From Alectryocaccobium sp964389285 (GTDB taxonomy: Bacteria; Bacillota; Clostridia; Lachnospirales; Lachnospiraceae): 64,000 nt of DNA. This document shows, piece after piece, positions 10,101 to 19,104 of this stretch; the first letter of the stretch is position 1; the number at the start of each line of letters is the position of its first letter. The stretch spans positions 62,001-126,000 of the forward strand of contig CAYMCZ010000003.1 of the NCBI GenBank assembly GCA_964389285.1. Reading direction: 5' to 3'. Made by a program: the position numbers and the translations under genes. The notes below the pieces were generated by a model. That model was not told where the DNA came from and made no database searches. It was given only the letters and a program-made list of their open reading frames with translations.

Positions 10101-10480
10101 GAGTCATAATAGATCCTTACCGTAAATTCACCGGTTGCGGCGTTTTGAGATTCCACCGAAACGATATCCGGCTCCGCCGCTATCTGCGGGTCCTGATCTT
10201 CGAATAAAACTTCTTCTGGCGGAATTTCATCATTATTCACGTAAAAATCCGGACTTGCAGCAGGGGATTCCGAATCGGAATCAGCTTCGATATCCTGCCC
10301 GGCCGTATCTTCCGTTTCATAATCGCCCGAAGAGCTCTGCACTGTATATATAACGTCTTTTTCCGTCTGCTCCGCCGCGTCAGAATCAACGGTTCCGGTT
10401 TCACCTGCCGCAGCATATGCCAAAGACGATGAAGTCAATACTATACATAAAAGAAGGCCGCTGAGTATTTTTTTTATCAT
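7127..10480 (-). CDS. Secreted protein: eight GBS/Bsp-like repeats plus putative lysozyme-like domain
   Basis: A 1117-residue exported protein. The start at 10480 has GAGGAGG 8 bases upstream. The signal peptide 'MIKKILSGLLLCIVLTSSSL' is followed by a Ser/Asp/Glu-rich linker to ~100. Eight GBS/Bsp-like repeats of ~90-95 residues follow, with core motifs first seen near residue 143. They alternate strictly between a D(Q/K)SD form ('VPVWCAEDQSDLVWY') and a (G)GQDD form ('YAVWSAAGGQDDIRWY'). From ~888 comes a helical C-terminal domain containing 'AVETGGQVYGNARYDDF' and 'TIGAGAWFANEAK'. Its conserved Glu and Asp suggest a lysozyme/chitosanase-like glycosidase, but I cannot name the family with certainty. 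It is the last of three adjacent repeat proteins, and the likely site of action is the cell wall. Confidence 0.8.
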   Translation of the reverse strand: MIKKILSGLLLCIVLTSSSLAYAAAGETGTVDSDAAEQTEKDVIYTVQSSSGDYETEDTAGQDIEADSDSESPAASPDFYVNNDEIPPEEVLFEDQDPQIAAEPDIVSVESQNAATGEFTVRIYYDSNAAFSDIYVPVWSMADKSDIVWYKAYKDGYAWFIKGSLAGHKYHLGNYYVDAYVKTSDGMSYIGSDTMQWTLGCSDLEADAINSQSQAVLSIYDVQPAGVVRQVGFAVWSQENGQDDINWYFTDAGADGIFTKTRDLSAHRGTGKYNVHCYANTYDGSMVFLNSAVFELKNASAQNIEVSEVEPSTGKFTVSVAGLTTPSGLNYLSVPVWCAEDQSDLVWYQAEKQGNEYIAECFLKNHKYHTGRYKIDIYVRNRKNQMEYIGGKGIDINAGYSDFIIRDKNGDEKQFDIRLSGLTTFGAPVSVYYAVWSAAGGQDDIRWYQAGLDNSDYVYTVNTADHRSGGLYNVHCYMRQSDGRMEFVCSDTFTVSSAASGKLTFKANNSTGNLTLTLSNIKSTYGVKTVEAEIWCREDKSDLVRYTLAKSGKNYKTTQNISGHGYHTGRYHANVYLTDENDIINDAGSAAVNMEMYGGVLSADQTDSDLVYPLTLSEFKFCGSEKSVSFAVWSEEGGQDDLVWYNASLTNGAYTADVMLQNHMTAGRYFVDAYVRLKDNSMKYAAGITFQVQRLPNEKAEIINFDREKGTFDVRAVVLKKQSSYDKVMIPTWSKSDQSNIRWYEAERQDDGSYLIHVDIKNHGFAFGTFYSDVYVRQKDGSMIWCAGTNVLMEAVNYVISNPISNSAMQITVYGASAFGEEANEVFFPTWSTQDGQDDIVWYRGTKNSDGGFCATIVRGEHAVDGEYMTHIYVESDSGRELVTYLRYNLSAPVTYDSYASSVMRNIIFAVETGGQVYGNARYDDFTQAYKNTANETAITIGAGAWFANEAKRLLNLIRTEDPNTFAALDTAGIANDLDTQNWQYYGTDGKGNVTITKDSAKAKCIQRIISSSAGVAIQNRLVEEQMAKYISEAENLGVYDLKARMFCANIRHLGGYSSMKRTINNCITDGRALTMENLWQSMLVHDSQSASATQVGSPLFHSRHIKVMQWLNKYIG

Positions 10481-10522
10481 ACCTGTTTCCTCCTCAAGCA
10501 TATTGCTTAAAAGTTGCCTTGA

Positions 10523-10552
10523 GGCTGCCGCGTTATGTATAACGCGACAGCC
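10523..10552 (-). terminator. Hairpin of the GGCTGYCGC family (possible terminator)
   Basis: A perfect-looking stem, GGCTGCCGCGTTA/TAACGCGACAGCC with one mismatch, lies between the L,D-transpeptidase stop and the next repeat-protein start. On the minus strand it is followed by a weak U-run (CTTTT 14 bases on). Hairpins with nearly the same arm sequence recur at 35918, 45419-45644 and 48686. Confidence 0.55.
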
Positions 10553-10573
10553 CCCGTGAAAATCTGTCGAAAA

Positions 10574-13500
10574 TCAGACTGCCGGATCCGTGGGATCCCA
10601 GGTCTGGCCTGCGGGTATTTTTATGGTCGCCGGTTTGCCCATGGGCCCCGGATTGCCGCTGTCATAAATCGTTACCTGCATGCCAATCTGGCAGTTGTCA
10701 TATATCCATTTGGCATCTCTTACATTAAGCCTTACGCAGCCGTGTGAAGCGGCCTGCCCCAGATTGTTGTAATCTATGTAATTCAGGTTATAAGGCGTAG
10801 TATTTTTGCCCGCTACCGAATGAAAATATACGCTCGTATAAATACGTGTGGCGTACTGGCCGTACGAAGGCCCCATAAGCTCTTTCCATCTCCATTTTCC
10901 GCTCGTATAGAAAGTACCCGTGTCTGTGGGCGTCCCCGGAAGTCCTACCGAACACGCAAACGCGCATACCGGAATAATGTATCCGTTTGAGCCGTCCGCG
11001 GCAAAGATGGTTACGGTGTTGCAGGTTCTGTTGACAGTGGCCCTGTAGCTTCCCTGCGCTCCGATAATGCCTCTGACGTCGGTCTGCCTTACGTCGTTTA
11101 TATAATAGAATTTATATGTATGACCCTCAAATGTTTCGTAGAACCAGCCGTTCTTTTTCATCTCGCTTTTATCTACGTCAAACATCCTCCCGGCAACCGT
11201 GGCTCCCGAACCGCCCGTATATACATAGGCATGTGCGGTAAAGGTTCCATCATGTTTATATCTTGAAACGTCTATCGTGGCTTTCCATGTGCCTCCGCCC
11301 AGATTTGTGGCATCGTTCCATACTATGTCATCCTGTCCGCCCGTATTGCTCCATACGGGAAACTTAACCGCCGTGGCGGAGCCGGGGACATTTTTCAGAT
11401 ATATGTCTCTTTTTCCGCTTCCCGTTTTTACGACATACATATAGTTAGCGGGTTTAAACGTATAAGAGGTGGCGTTTACATACTCTTTTATGCCATTGTT
11501 AAATGTCGCGTAAGCGTGTATTTTAAAATCCCCGAAATTGTATTTATGGTGTTTAACGTCAACGACCGCCGTGAATGAATTTCCCGAGCGGGTTGTATTA
11601 TACCAGCAGATATCGTTTTGATCAGCCGCGGTCCAAACCGGAATCTGTACGAACTGTATTCCGGAACTGCTGCTGTTTATGGTTACCGTAACGGCAAACT
11701 GTCCCGCGGGTCCGTTTACGTTTGAAATGGAAATAGTTCCGTTTACGGTCGGGTTGACATTTAAATCGGTTGTTCCTGTAACATAGACAAGATCGCCGTT
11801 TTTGGTCTGGGCATAGACGTCAACAAAGTAATCGCCCGCCGTTTTATGGTTTGCAATATCCACCGTTACGGTATGGTCTTTTCCGTTTGAAGTGTCTTTA
11901 TACCAGATTACGTCATCCTGGCCTCTTGCCTTGCTCCATGCAGGGAATACCACAGCCTTTGCCCCACCGGGAACTTCCAGGTTTTTAACCGTTACCGGAT
12001 ATAATTTTTCATCGGAGCCTGCGCCGACGCTGATGCTGTCATATTTGATTTCAAAAGTCATCGTGTCGCCGCAGACAAAACCCGTATATCCTTTAGTATC
12101 CACAACATAGGCGTCCGCATAATATTTGCCCACGCTGTATTTGTGCTTTGATATATCGGATTTAACGACGTAATCGCCCGCGGAATTCTTTTCGGCCATA
12201 TACCAGCAGATATCGCTTTGGTCCGCCCTGCTCCAGACGGGAATCATTATGGCTTTTATCGGGCTGTCACAGGTAACGCCCGATACCTTTATCTCAAAGG
12301 TTCCGGCCGCGTTGTTATATGTGACTGTCATGCCCGTCGCGGATGGAGGATTTATCGTATATGTGGCTTCTCCCATCCATACATACTGTCCGTCGTTTCT
12401 TACTCCGTACACATCCACATAATAAAGACCGAATGTGCTGAATTTAGACGCTGCGTAAACCTCCCGCGCCGACTTGGTCTTGTTGTCATATCCTGACATG
12501 AACCATTTCAGGTCATCCTGGCCGCCCGTAGCGCTCCATACGGCATAGCAGACCGCCTTAAGGCCTCCCGGAACTTCAAATCCGGTTACATCAACCTGAT
12601 AATCAGTATCGGTTGGGGTAACTTTTACTAAACCGTCTATCTGAACGAAATCTCTGGTCTTTCCTATGACAAAACCCGTAAATCCGTTTGAATCAACGAC
12701 ATATGCATCTGCATAATATGTGCCCGTATTGTATTTATGCTTTGAAATATCGGATTTAACGACATAGTCGCCCTCCGCGTTTTTGGAAGCCGTATACCAG
12801 CAAATATCGCTGTAATCAGCCCTGCTCCATACGGGAATCATTACGCTTTTCACGCCGCTGTCGCAGGTAACGCCCGATACCTTTATCTCAAAGGTTCCTT
12901 CCGCATTATTGTTTGTAAATGTCATATCCGTCGCGGCAGGAACTTTAACCGTATATGTCGTTCCTCCCAGCCATACATACTGTCCGCTCTGATTTACCCC
13001 GTAAACATCCGCAAAATATAATCCGAATGTTTTAAATGAGGAAAGGGCGTATGAGAGCGAAGAAGAATGTGACGTCTTTGCGTAATCCGCCGTCATCCAT
13101 ATCAGATCATCCTGGCCGCCCGCATCACTCCATACGGCATAAGCAACTTTTTTAAGTCCGCCGGGAACTTCTATTCCGGTAACGTCGATTCTGCATTCAG
13201 ATTGCGAAACCGTCGGAACAACCATGGCATTTTTATTTTCAAATGTTACCGTTGTCCCTCCGACAAAAGCGAAAATACCGTTGCCGGCAGTAACATAAAC
13301 ATGCGATTTATATACGCCTGTATGATATTTGTGGTTGGCCGTATTAATCTGAACCGTATAATTGCCGCTGCCGTCCGCATTTGCGGCATACCATACGATA
13401 TCGCTCTGATCGTCCGCGCACCAGGTGGGAACCATTACCTGACTGATGCCGGAAAGACTTGAAATGCCTTCAACGACAATGCTGCATGTTCCCGCGGCAT

Positions 13501-14023
13501 TGTCGAATTTGTCCGGTTTTACCGAAGCGGCGGATATTCCGGAAACCGTAAAATCAGTCCCCGTCACAAAGCTCATTCCGCCGTTTGAATCATAAATATC
13601 GGCATAATATATGCCTGCCGTTTTATGATCGGAAACCGATACATTTGCGACATAATCATCTCCTGATTTATCGAAGGCGTACCAGCGAAGATCATCCTTA
13701 CCGCCTTCAGCGCTCCATACGGCTACCGACAGATCGGAAGCTGCCGAAGGCGTGTATTCCGAAAGCCTGATCTCAAACCGGGTTTCATTTCCCGTTGTAT
13801 CGGATACCGTCGCGGCAGGCGTGCCGGGCGATTGTGCTTCTATAATAAATGCTTCATCCCGAGCGCTTTCGGATAAATCCCCGTCCGGACTTTCCTGTGT
13901 CTGTGCATCTGTCACAGCCCCGTCAATCTGTAACTGCACCGCGTCGGTTTCGGCCTGAACGCCTGCGGCTCCAAGCAACAGTACGCAGATTGAAAGAAGT
14001 ATCGCTATGACTCTTTTAATCAT
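10574..14023 (-). CDS. Secreted L,D-transpeptidase with nine GBS/Bsp-like repeats
   Basis: An 1149-residue exported protein. The signal peptide 'MIKRVIAILLSICVLLLGAA' has an SD (GGGAGG) 8 bases before the ATG. Nine GBS/Bsp-like repeats occupy ~65-950 and alternate strictly (GGQDD, DQSD, GGQDD ...), beginning and ending with the GGQDD form. The C-terminal ~195 residues are a YkuD-type L,D-transpeptidase with 'FHSVAG' and the catalytic 'ASHGCVRLN' (Cys1096). Such enzymes form 3-3 peptidoglycan cross-links or anchor proteins and polymers to the wall. Its catalytic domain is close to that of the paralogue at 50514-52448. It is 16 bp downstream of the NlpC/P60 repeat protein, so the two are very likely co-transcribed. 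Confidence 0.93.
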   Translation of the reverse strand: MIKRVIAILLSICVLLLGAAGVQAETDAVQLQIDGAVTDAQTQESPDGDLSESARDEAFIIEAQSPGTPAATVSDTTGNETRFEIRLSEYTPSAASDLSVAVWSAEGGKDDLRWYAFDKSGDDYVANVSVSDHKTAGIYYADIYDSNGGMSFVTGTDFTVSGISAASVKPDKFDNAAGTCSIVVEGISSLSGISQVMVPTWCADDQSDIVWYAANADGSGNYTVQINTANHKYHTGVYKSHVYVTAGNGIFAFVGGTTVTFENKNAMVVPTVSQSECRIDVTGIEVPGGLKKVAYAVWSDAGGQDDLIWMTADYAKTSHSSSLSYALSSFKTFGLYFADVYGVNQSGQYVWLGGTTYTVKVPAATDMTFTNNNAEGTFEIKVSGVTCDSGVKSVMIPVWSRADYSDICWYTASKNAEGDYVVKSDISKHKYNTGTYYADAYVVDSNGFTGFVIGKTRDFVQIDGLVKVTPTDTDYQVDVTGFEVPGGLKAVCYAVWSATGGQDDLKWFMSGYDNKTKSAREVYAASKFSTFGLYYVDVYGVRNDGQYVWMGEATYTINPPSATGMTVTYNNAAGTFEIKVSGVTCDSPIKAIMIPVWSRADQSDICWYMAEKNSAGDYVVKSDISKHKYSVGKYYADAYVVDTKGYTGFVCGDTMTFEIKYDSISVGAGSDEKLYPVTVKNLEVPGGAKAVVFPAWSKARGQDDVIWYKDTSNGKDHTVTVDIANHKTAGDYFVDVYAQTKNGDLVYVTGTTDLNVNPTVNGTISISNVNGPAGQFAVTVTINSSSSGIQFVQIPVWTAADQNDICWYNTTRSGNSFTAVVDVKHHKYNFGDFKIHAYATFNNGIKEYVNATSYTFKPANYMYVVKTGSGKRDIYLKNVPGSATAVKFPVWSNTGGQDDIVWNDATNLGGGTWKATIDVSRYKHDGTFTAHAYVYTGGSGATVAGRMFDVDKSEMKKNGWFYETFEGHTYKFYYINDVRQTDVRGIIGAQGSYRATVNRTCNTVTIFAADGSNGYIIPVCAFACSVGLPGTPTDTGTFYTSGKWRWKELMGPSYGQYATRIYTSVYFHSVAGKNTTPYNLNYIDYNNLGQAASHGCVRLNVRDAKWIYDNCQIGMQVTIYDSGNPGPMGKPATIKIPAGQTWDPTDPAV

Positions 14024-14039
14024 AAATGCATCCTCCCGA

Positions 14040-17000
14040 TCATTCGTAAATTCTTAAAACATATATCCAGTTTCGAGCCGCAAAGGGTGAAACCGAAACT
14101 TCGTGTCCCGTCTGGTCTCCGCCCTGCGGATAATCAATGCCGTTTACAACGGAATCGTGTGCCCCTACGGTATATCCGTTGCCGATATATATTTCCGTGT
14201 GCCCGCTGCTTCCGTATCTGTACCACAGAACATCTCCCGGTCTCAATGCATCCATTCCGGTATAATTATAAACGGAAAAACCGCATCTCTGCATCAGATT
14301 TACCTGCGATCCCGTATAAAACGGAGACGACCCTAAAATCCTTGCGAAACCGCTATTGTACAAAGAATAATATACCAGGGATGAACAGTCAACATCAGGA
14401 TTTAAATATCTGTTTACCTGTGAATATCCTACAGAATCATTGTATGCTATAGCTATGGCATATTCGACATAATCGATCATTGAAAATGATCCGTCCGTGG
14501 CGAATCCGTTGTCCGTATAGACATGTACGATGAAAGTTCCGTTATGCTTATGGTTGGAAAGCCTGACATCCGCGTAGAAATTACCGTCGCTGCCCTTTAT
14601 CCCGTCATACCAGATTATGTCGTCCTGTCCTCCCGTGAGGCTCCAAACCGCAAAGCTGGCCGACTCAGCCGAAGCGCCGTGGAATGTCAGCCTCCTGCCG
14701 TAACTGCCGTCCGGCTGTGAAACCGAAAGAAAGGCTTCGGTTTCAAACAACTTTGCAGTTCCTCCTAAAAATTTAAATATTCCGTTTTCAAAGGTTGCAT
14801 ACATATGGATATGGTAATTCCCGAAATGGGCTTTATGATTATTTACATCTACTTTTACCCGCCAGGTATTTTCGTTCTGCCTGACCGCGGAATACCATAT
14901 AATATCGCTCTGATCAGATGAGCACCACACCGGAACCGACAGACTGCTTATGCCGCAGGTGGAGCCGGAAATATTGACAATTATGTCAAATGTACCCTGA
15001 CTGTTGCCCCCTCCCGCGAAAGAAACCACGGCGTCGGCATTTGTCTGAATGTTTATATCCGTACTTCCGCCGAGGAAAATCATTTCTCCCGACTTTGTTC
15101 TCGCATATACATCCGTATAATACATGCCCTCTGTTCTGTGACGCGCTATGTCGGCGGTCGCCGTATAATCACCGCCATTCGTTCCCGATGTCTGATACCA
15201 GATCAGGTCATCCTGTCCGCCGGCTTCGCTCCATACGGCGGCCATGACTGATGCGGCTCCCGCGGGAACTTCCACACCTTTTACTCTTATACCGAAAAAG
15301 CGGCTTCCTGTCTGCTCTACCGTCAATCCGTCATTTTTTACCGAAAAATTCATCGTCTGACCGTCCAGAAAACTGTATATTCCTTTGGAATTTACGGTAT
15401 ATACGTCGGTGTAGTATTTTCCGGTATTGTAATTATGTCTTGCAATCGAAGATATAACTTCGTAATTGCCGTCGCTTTTTCTCTGCGCGTTATACCATAC
15501 AATATCGCTTTGATCATTCCTGCTCCAGACCGGAACCATAATCGATTTTGTTCCTGCGGGAAGCGCTTTTCCGTTTATCAGTACGGTAAAGCTGCCGGAT
15601 GCATTGTCCGGGAATACGGCCGTATTTCTGGCGTAGCTTCCGGTTTCAAAGGTCGTTCCGGAAAGGAATCTCATCACTTTGTCATCTCCGACCACGTAAA
15701 TATCCACGTAAGCTTTTCCCGTATGCAAAAGCTTAAGTTCCTGAAGCTCTGCCGTGATCGTCGCCGTACCGGGATCATAAACACCGTTTATCCATGTAAG
15801 ATCATCCTGCCAGCCTTCATCGGTCCAAACCGCGGCTTTAATCTCATATATCCCGTATGAAACCACCGCGTTTTCCGCTGTTATACGCCATACCGATCCG
15901 TTTTTAACCACCGAAACAAAAACTTCATCCATGGCGGGAACTTCGCTCTGTTCAAACAGAGTCTCGCTTCCGCCCGCATATTCCAACGCGTCTGTTCCGT
16001 CATGAATATAAACATCTATATAATACAGGCCTTTTAATCCCGCATGATTTGCTATATTCAAAATGAAAGTATATGTTCCGTCAGCCTGCCGCGTCGGAAC
16101 ATACCAGTAAATATCACTTTGATCTTCCAGGCTCCAGACCGGAACAAGAATCTCCATGATGCCGTCGGGGGCTTCCACTCCCGTCAGTGTCACCCGGCAT
16201 GTTCCTTTGTTATTGTCTTTGTCCGTTATCTGAATCTCTTTGCAGTAATTACCGGAATATCTGAACTCCTGTCCGCCCAGATAAATCATTGTACCGTCTT
16301 TCTGATGCGCATAAGCATGTGCAAAAACGATTTCCGTATGCTTAAGGTTCGATGTATCGAAATCACATTCCAGCAAAGCCTCTCCGGCATCATACTCCGC
16401 CCTGTTCCAAGTCAGATCATCCTGCCCGCCTTCTTCGCTCCAGACAGCCATATATACTTCGTCAATATTTTTCGGTACCGTAAATCCATGAGTTTCCAGA
16501 TGATATTTTTCGCCTGCTCCAATCCGTTCGGCGTCAGAAACTCCCGGAGTTATTTCAAACGAAGCCGTGGTTCCGCACAGATATACGTATGAACCCTCCT
16601 TACTTCTTTCATATACATCCGCATTATAAGTACCGTAATGGTAATTATGATTGGATATATTCATATTAACAAGATAACTGCCGTCGTCCGACTTTTCTGC
16701 TGTATACCAGTATATATCGCTTTGATCTTCCCTGCTCCAGACAGGTACGATTACGGCAGCGTCATCATCAGAAAGTTTTACGTCTGATATTGAAAATACA
16801 GCCGTTCCCTCAGCGATATCCCGTGAAAGAATACTGATTTGAGGCGCGGTCTGTATTTCCAAAACTATTTCGTCTTCCGAAAATACGGATTGCGCGTCAG
16901 GCACACTTTCCGCGTCATCCGTCATTTCTTCCCCGTCGGGCCCGGAACCTGTGTCCTCTGCGGTATTTATTATTTCAGATTCACCTTCGGCCAGAACATT

Positions 17001-17063
17001 CATCGGAACGGAGGTAATAAACATCGAAATAATAAGAATACAGAAAACAAGTTTTCTTTTCAT
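14040..17063 (-). CDS. Secreted NlpC/P60 peptidase with eight GBS/Bsp-like repeats
   Basis: A 1007-residue exported protein. The start at 17063 is chosen for the signal peptide 'MKRKLVFCILIISMFITSVP' and an upstream AGAAGG. An acidic linker reaches ~90, then eight GBS/Bsp-like repeats alternate DQSD and GGQDD forms four times ('VPVWSREDQSDIYWY', 'MAVWSEEGGQDDLTW' and so on; the fourth has GWQDD). The C-terminal ~130 residues are NlpC/P60: catalytic Cys893 in 'DCSSLVYY', His955 in 'GHTEIYIGNG', and a third residue probably His969 in 'VGAHDS'. The expected activity is hydrolysis of stem-peptide bonds in peptidoglycan. It heads the three-gene run of repeat proteins, with its own promoter just upstream. 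Confidence 0.93.
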   Translation of the reverse strand: MKRKLVFCILIISMFITSVPMNVLAEGESEIINTAEDTGSGPDGEEMTDDAESVPDAQSVFSEDEIVLEIQTAPQISILSRDIAEGTAVFSISDVKLSDDDAAVIVPVWSREDQSDIYWYTAEKSDDGSYLVNMNISNHNYHYGTYNADVYERSKEGSYVYLCGTTASFEITPGVSDAERIGAGEKYHLETHGFTVPKNIDEVYMAVWSEEGGQDDLTWNRAEYDAGEALLECDFDTSNLKHTEIVFAHAYAHQKDGTMIYLGGQEFRYSGNYCKEIQITDKDNNKGTCRVTLTGVEAPDGIMEILVPVWSLEDQSDIYWYVPTRQADGTYTFILNIANHAGLKGLYYIDVYIHDGTDALEYAGGSETLFEQSEVPAMDEVFVSVVKNGSVWRITAENAVVSYGIYEIKAAVWTDEGWQDDLTWINGVYDPGTATITAELQELKLLHTGKAYVDIYVVGDDKVMRFLSGTTFETGSYARNTAVFPDNASGSFTVLINGKALPAGTKSIMVPVWSRNDQSDIVWYNAQRKSDGNYEVISSIARHNYNTGKYYTDVYTVNSKGIYSFLDGQTMNFSVKNDGLTVEQTGSRFFGIRVKGVEVPAGAASVMAAVWSEAGGQDDLIWYQTSGTNGGDYTATADIARHRTEGMYYTDVYARTKSGEMIFLGGSTDINIQTNADAVVSFAGGGNSQGTFDIIVNISGSTCGISSLSVPVWCSSDQSDIIWYSAVRQNENTWRVKVDVNNHKAHFGNYHIHMYATFENGIFKFLGGTAKLFETEAFLSVSQPDGSYGRRLTFHGASAESASFAVWSLTGGQDDIIWYDGIKGSDGNFYADVRLSNHKHNGTFIVHVYTDNGFATDGSFSMIDYVEYAIAIAYNDSVGYSQVNRYLNPDVDCSSLVYYSLYNSGFARILGSSPFYTGSQVNLMQRCGFSVYNYTGMDALRPGDVLWYRYGSSGHTEIYIGNGYTVGAHDSVVNGIDYPQGGDQTGHEVSVSPFAARNWIYVLRIYE

Positions 17064-17145
17064 ATAAAAACCTTCTCTCTTATTTATGCCCTGATCCCGT
17101 AAAATACGCGTAACAAAGCCTTTCTGTTTTAAGGAAATAAAGTAT

Positions 17146-17174
17146 ATTATAATACATTTATGTAAAAAAATCAA
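17146..17174 (-). promoter_or_regulatory. Sigma-A promoter for the repeat-protein operon
   Basis: On the minus strand, TTGATT (17169-17174), a 17-base spacer and TATAAT (17146-17151). It begins right after the stop of the DUF2304 gene and lies ~80 bases before the NlpC/P60 start, leaving a leader of ~75 nt. Confidence 0.75.
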
Positions 17175-17175
17175 A

Positions 17176-17571
17176 TCATTTATCTGTATCATCGTCTGCT
17201 GTCGAATCACCGGTTTCATTTAATCTGTTTTCCAGTATTTCCACCCGCCTTTTTAAGATGCCGACTTCCTGAATAAGGGTGTTGTTTTCCATTACGAGCT
17301 TTGAGATAACCAAGGTAATGGATAATACAATAAAAACAAAGAAGGCAAAACCTATGGCAAACAGCCAGTTGGACGGAGTGGCTACTCCCGACACATCCGC
17401 CAGCCATTCCATAAAAAAAGGACATAAATCAAATAAAAGCAGCAGCGCAATGGCCGCAAACCATGTTAACGCATATTTTATTTCCAGCTTTCTGCTTTTG
17501 ATCTTTTGAACTATGTAAAGCAGCAGCAGAACAAGAATAACCGCTATCAGTATCTGTAATCGAAAATGCAT
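17176..17571 (-). CDS. DUF2304-family membrane protein
   Basis: A 131-residue protein with three hydrophobic helices (~5-22, ~34-55, ~66-90) and a C-terminal charged heptad segment ('LIQEVGILKRRVEILENRL') that is probably a coiled coil. This size and pattern fit DUF2304, whose members are commonly encoded next to a dolichol-phosphate-mannose-synthase-like GT2, as here (3-bp gap). The usual idea is a membrane partner for that transferase. No enzymatic motif is visible. A promoter for the next operon starts at its stop codon. Confidence 0.8.
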   Translation of the reverse strand: MHFRLQILIAVILVLLLLYIVQKIKSRKLEIKYALTWFAAIALLLLFDLCPFFMEWLADVSGVATPSNWLFAIGFAFFVFIVLSITLVISKLVMENNTLIQEVGILKRRVEILENRLNETGDSTADDDTDK

Positions 17572-17574
17572 GCC

Positions 17575-18273
17575 TTACCTCCTATGCCGGGTTTTTTCCA
17601 TAATAAGCGCAATGGATACTTTTATCATATAGTATGCCGATTTAAAAGGAGAGATAGATGAAACCCCTCCCTGTCTTTCTCTCATGATCACCGGCATTTC
17701 TTTGACGATATAACCTCTGTTGAGCAGGAACACCTCGCTTTCGGGTTCCGGATAATCCTTGGGATATATCTTCGCGAATTCTTTTATGACCTTCCGGTTT
17801 CCCATCCTGAGCCCGGAAGTTGAGTCCGTTATTACCGCGCCGGTCAGGGCTTTGATCAGGTTTTTCATCCATTTTATGCCGAAACGTCTCATACCCGAGG
17901 ACTGAAAACCCTGATTCTCGATAAATCTGGACCCTATAAGCATATCCGCTCCGGTTGCTTTGATTTCTTTTAACATGGCTTCCAGAAATTTCGGGTCATG
18001 CTGTCCGTCGCCGTCGATCTGGACAGCATATTCATAGCCGTTTTCGTATGCGTATTTGTATCCGGTCTGAACAGCTCCTCCTATGCCTAAATTCAAAGGA
18101 AGATCTATAAAGTTAAATCCGTTTTTCCTGCAAATATCCGGCGTGGAATCGGTGGAACAGTCGTTTATAATAATATAGTCAAAATCAGGTGCGTTTAGTT
18201 CTATATCTTTTACGACTTCCGCGATACTTTCTTCTTCGTTATATGCCGGAATGATAATAAGATTTTTTTTCAT
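17575..18273 (-). CDS. DPM1-like GT2 glycosyltransferase
   Basis: A 232-residue single-domain GT2. The start at 18273 ('MKKNLIIIPAYNEEESI') has AAGGA ~10 bases upstream; a longer in-frame extension overlaps the previous gene and has no SD. Motifs are 'IIPAYNEEESI', 'IINDCSTDST' and 'AVQIDGDGQHDP', which is the DxD-containing region typical of polyprenyl-phosphate hexose synthases. No transmembrane helices are present, consistent with using the DUF2304 neighbour as membrane partner. Likely reaction: transfer of a hexose from a nucleotide sugar to undecaprenyl phosphate for surface-glycan side-chain modification (inference). Confidence 0.88.
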   Translation of the reverse strand: MKKNLIIIPAYNEEESIAEVVKDIELNAPDFDYIIINDCSTDSTPDICRKNGFNFIDLPLNLGIGGAVQTGYKYAYENGYEYAVQIDGDGQHDPKFLEAMLKEIKATGADMLIGSRFIENQGFQSSGMRRFGIKWMKNLIKALTGAVITDSTSGLRMGNRKVIKEFAKIYPKDYPEPESEVFLLNRGYIVKEMPVIMRERQGGVSSISPFKSAYYMIKVSIALIMEKTRHRR

Positions 18274-18286
18274 AATATTGAAATCC

Positions 18287-19093
18287 TTATTCGTTGTCGT
18301 TGAGCTTTTCACTTTCCGAATATTTTTCCGCGAGCTTTTTCGCAATGGGCTTCGGCCAGAACTTGCAAAACATCTCGTAATCCTCTGCCCCTCTTCCCGT
18401 CTCCGCGATCACATGCGAGGTTTCGGAGTCTTTATGAATCCGGTGGCCCATCAGGATTTCCGGCAGATATACGAAACCTCCGTCAAGCCTGGATATTTTC
18501 TCCCATGCTTCCCAGTCCTCGGATGCCCTGAACTTAGAAACAAATACCGGATTCATAAGGTTGTCTTTTACAAAGGTGACCGATGGACAGCAGATAGGTG
18601 AACCGAAAGAGAGGATCCTCCTTCTGACAAATTTGGAGTTAGTAAACTTTCTGCCTTTGAGCGGCGAAAGCATTTTTCTTTTTATGTTTAAGAGCCTGTT
18701 ATCGGTAACATGCTCCCCGCCCCGTATTTCGCAATAATCCGTAAAAGAAATCAGCGGCTTTTTGACGCTTTGAAGCGCTCTTATGGTCTTTAGCGCAAAA
18801 TCAGGAAAATAGACGTCGTCCTGATGCGCTATGGTGATATAGGGCGTATCGCATTTTGAATAAGCAAAATTCCAGTCCTGGGTGATCCCCTTTTCCCCGT
18901 CATTTATAAACAGGGGAATATCATATTTTTCGGCTATGCCTGAGATATGTCCGTTCGGCGTGGATGTGGCTATCAGAATATTTGAAAGCACTCTCTGCTC
19001 CATCAAAGACCTGACACATTCCTCCAGATATTCGCTTTCTTTATACGCGCATACGGCAAAAGAATGTTTTTTTCTGTAATCTTTCTTACTCAT
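18287..19093 (-). CDS. GT2-family glycosyltransferase
   Basis: A 268-residue protein with a GT-A fold signature: 'HSFAVCAYKESEYLEECV' at the N-terminus, then 'ITIAHQDDVYFPDF', the DxD-like acceptor of metal and nucleotide sugar, and 'RASEDWEAWEKISRLDGGF'. It lies 11 bp after the tandem-domain GT and just before the DPM1-like gene, so all three are probably one transcript. Substrate unknown; a role in building the rhamnose-containing surface glycan follows from position only. Confidence 0.85.
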   Translation of the reverse strand: MSKKDYRKKHSFAVCAYKESEYLEECVRSLMEQRVLSNILIATSTPNGHISGIAEKYDIPLFINDGEKGITQDWNFAYSKCDTPYITIAHQDDVYFPDFALKTIRALQSVKKPLISFTDYCEIRGGEHVTDNRLLNIKRKMLSPLKGRKFTNSKFVRRRILSFGSPICCPSVTFVKDNLMNPVFVSKFRASEDWEAWEKISRLDGGFVYLPEILMGHRIHKDSETSHVIAETGRGAEDYEMFCKFWPKPIAKKLAEKYSESEKLNDNE

Positions 19094-19104
19094 TTTTCGC
19101 TCCG

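Noticed and set aside
7127..17063. Tandem DNA repeat or CRISPR-like periodicity across the repeat-protein genes
   Set aside because: The ~280-base periodicity comes from degenerate protein repeats in one long frame; there are no identical direct repeats or spacers.
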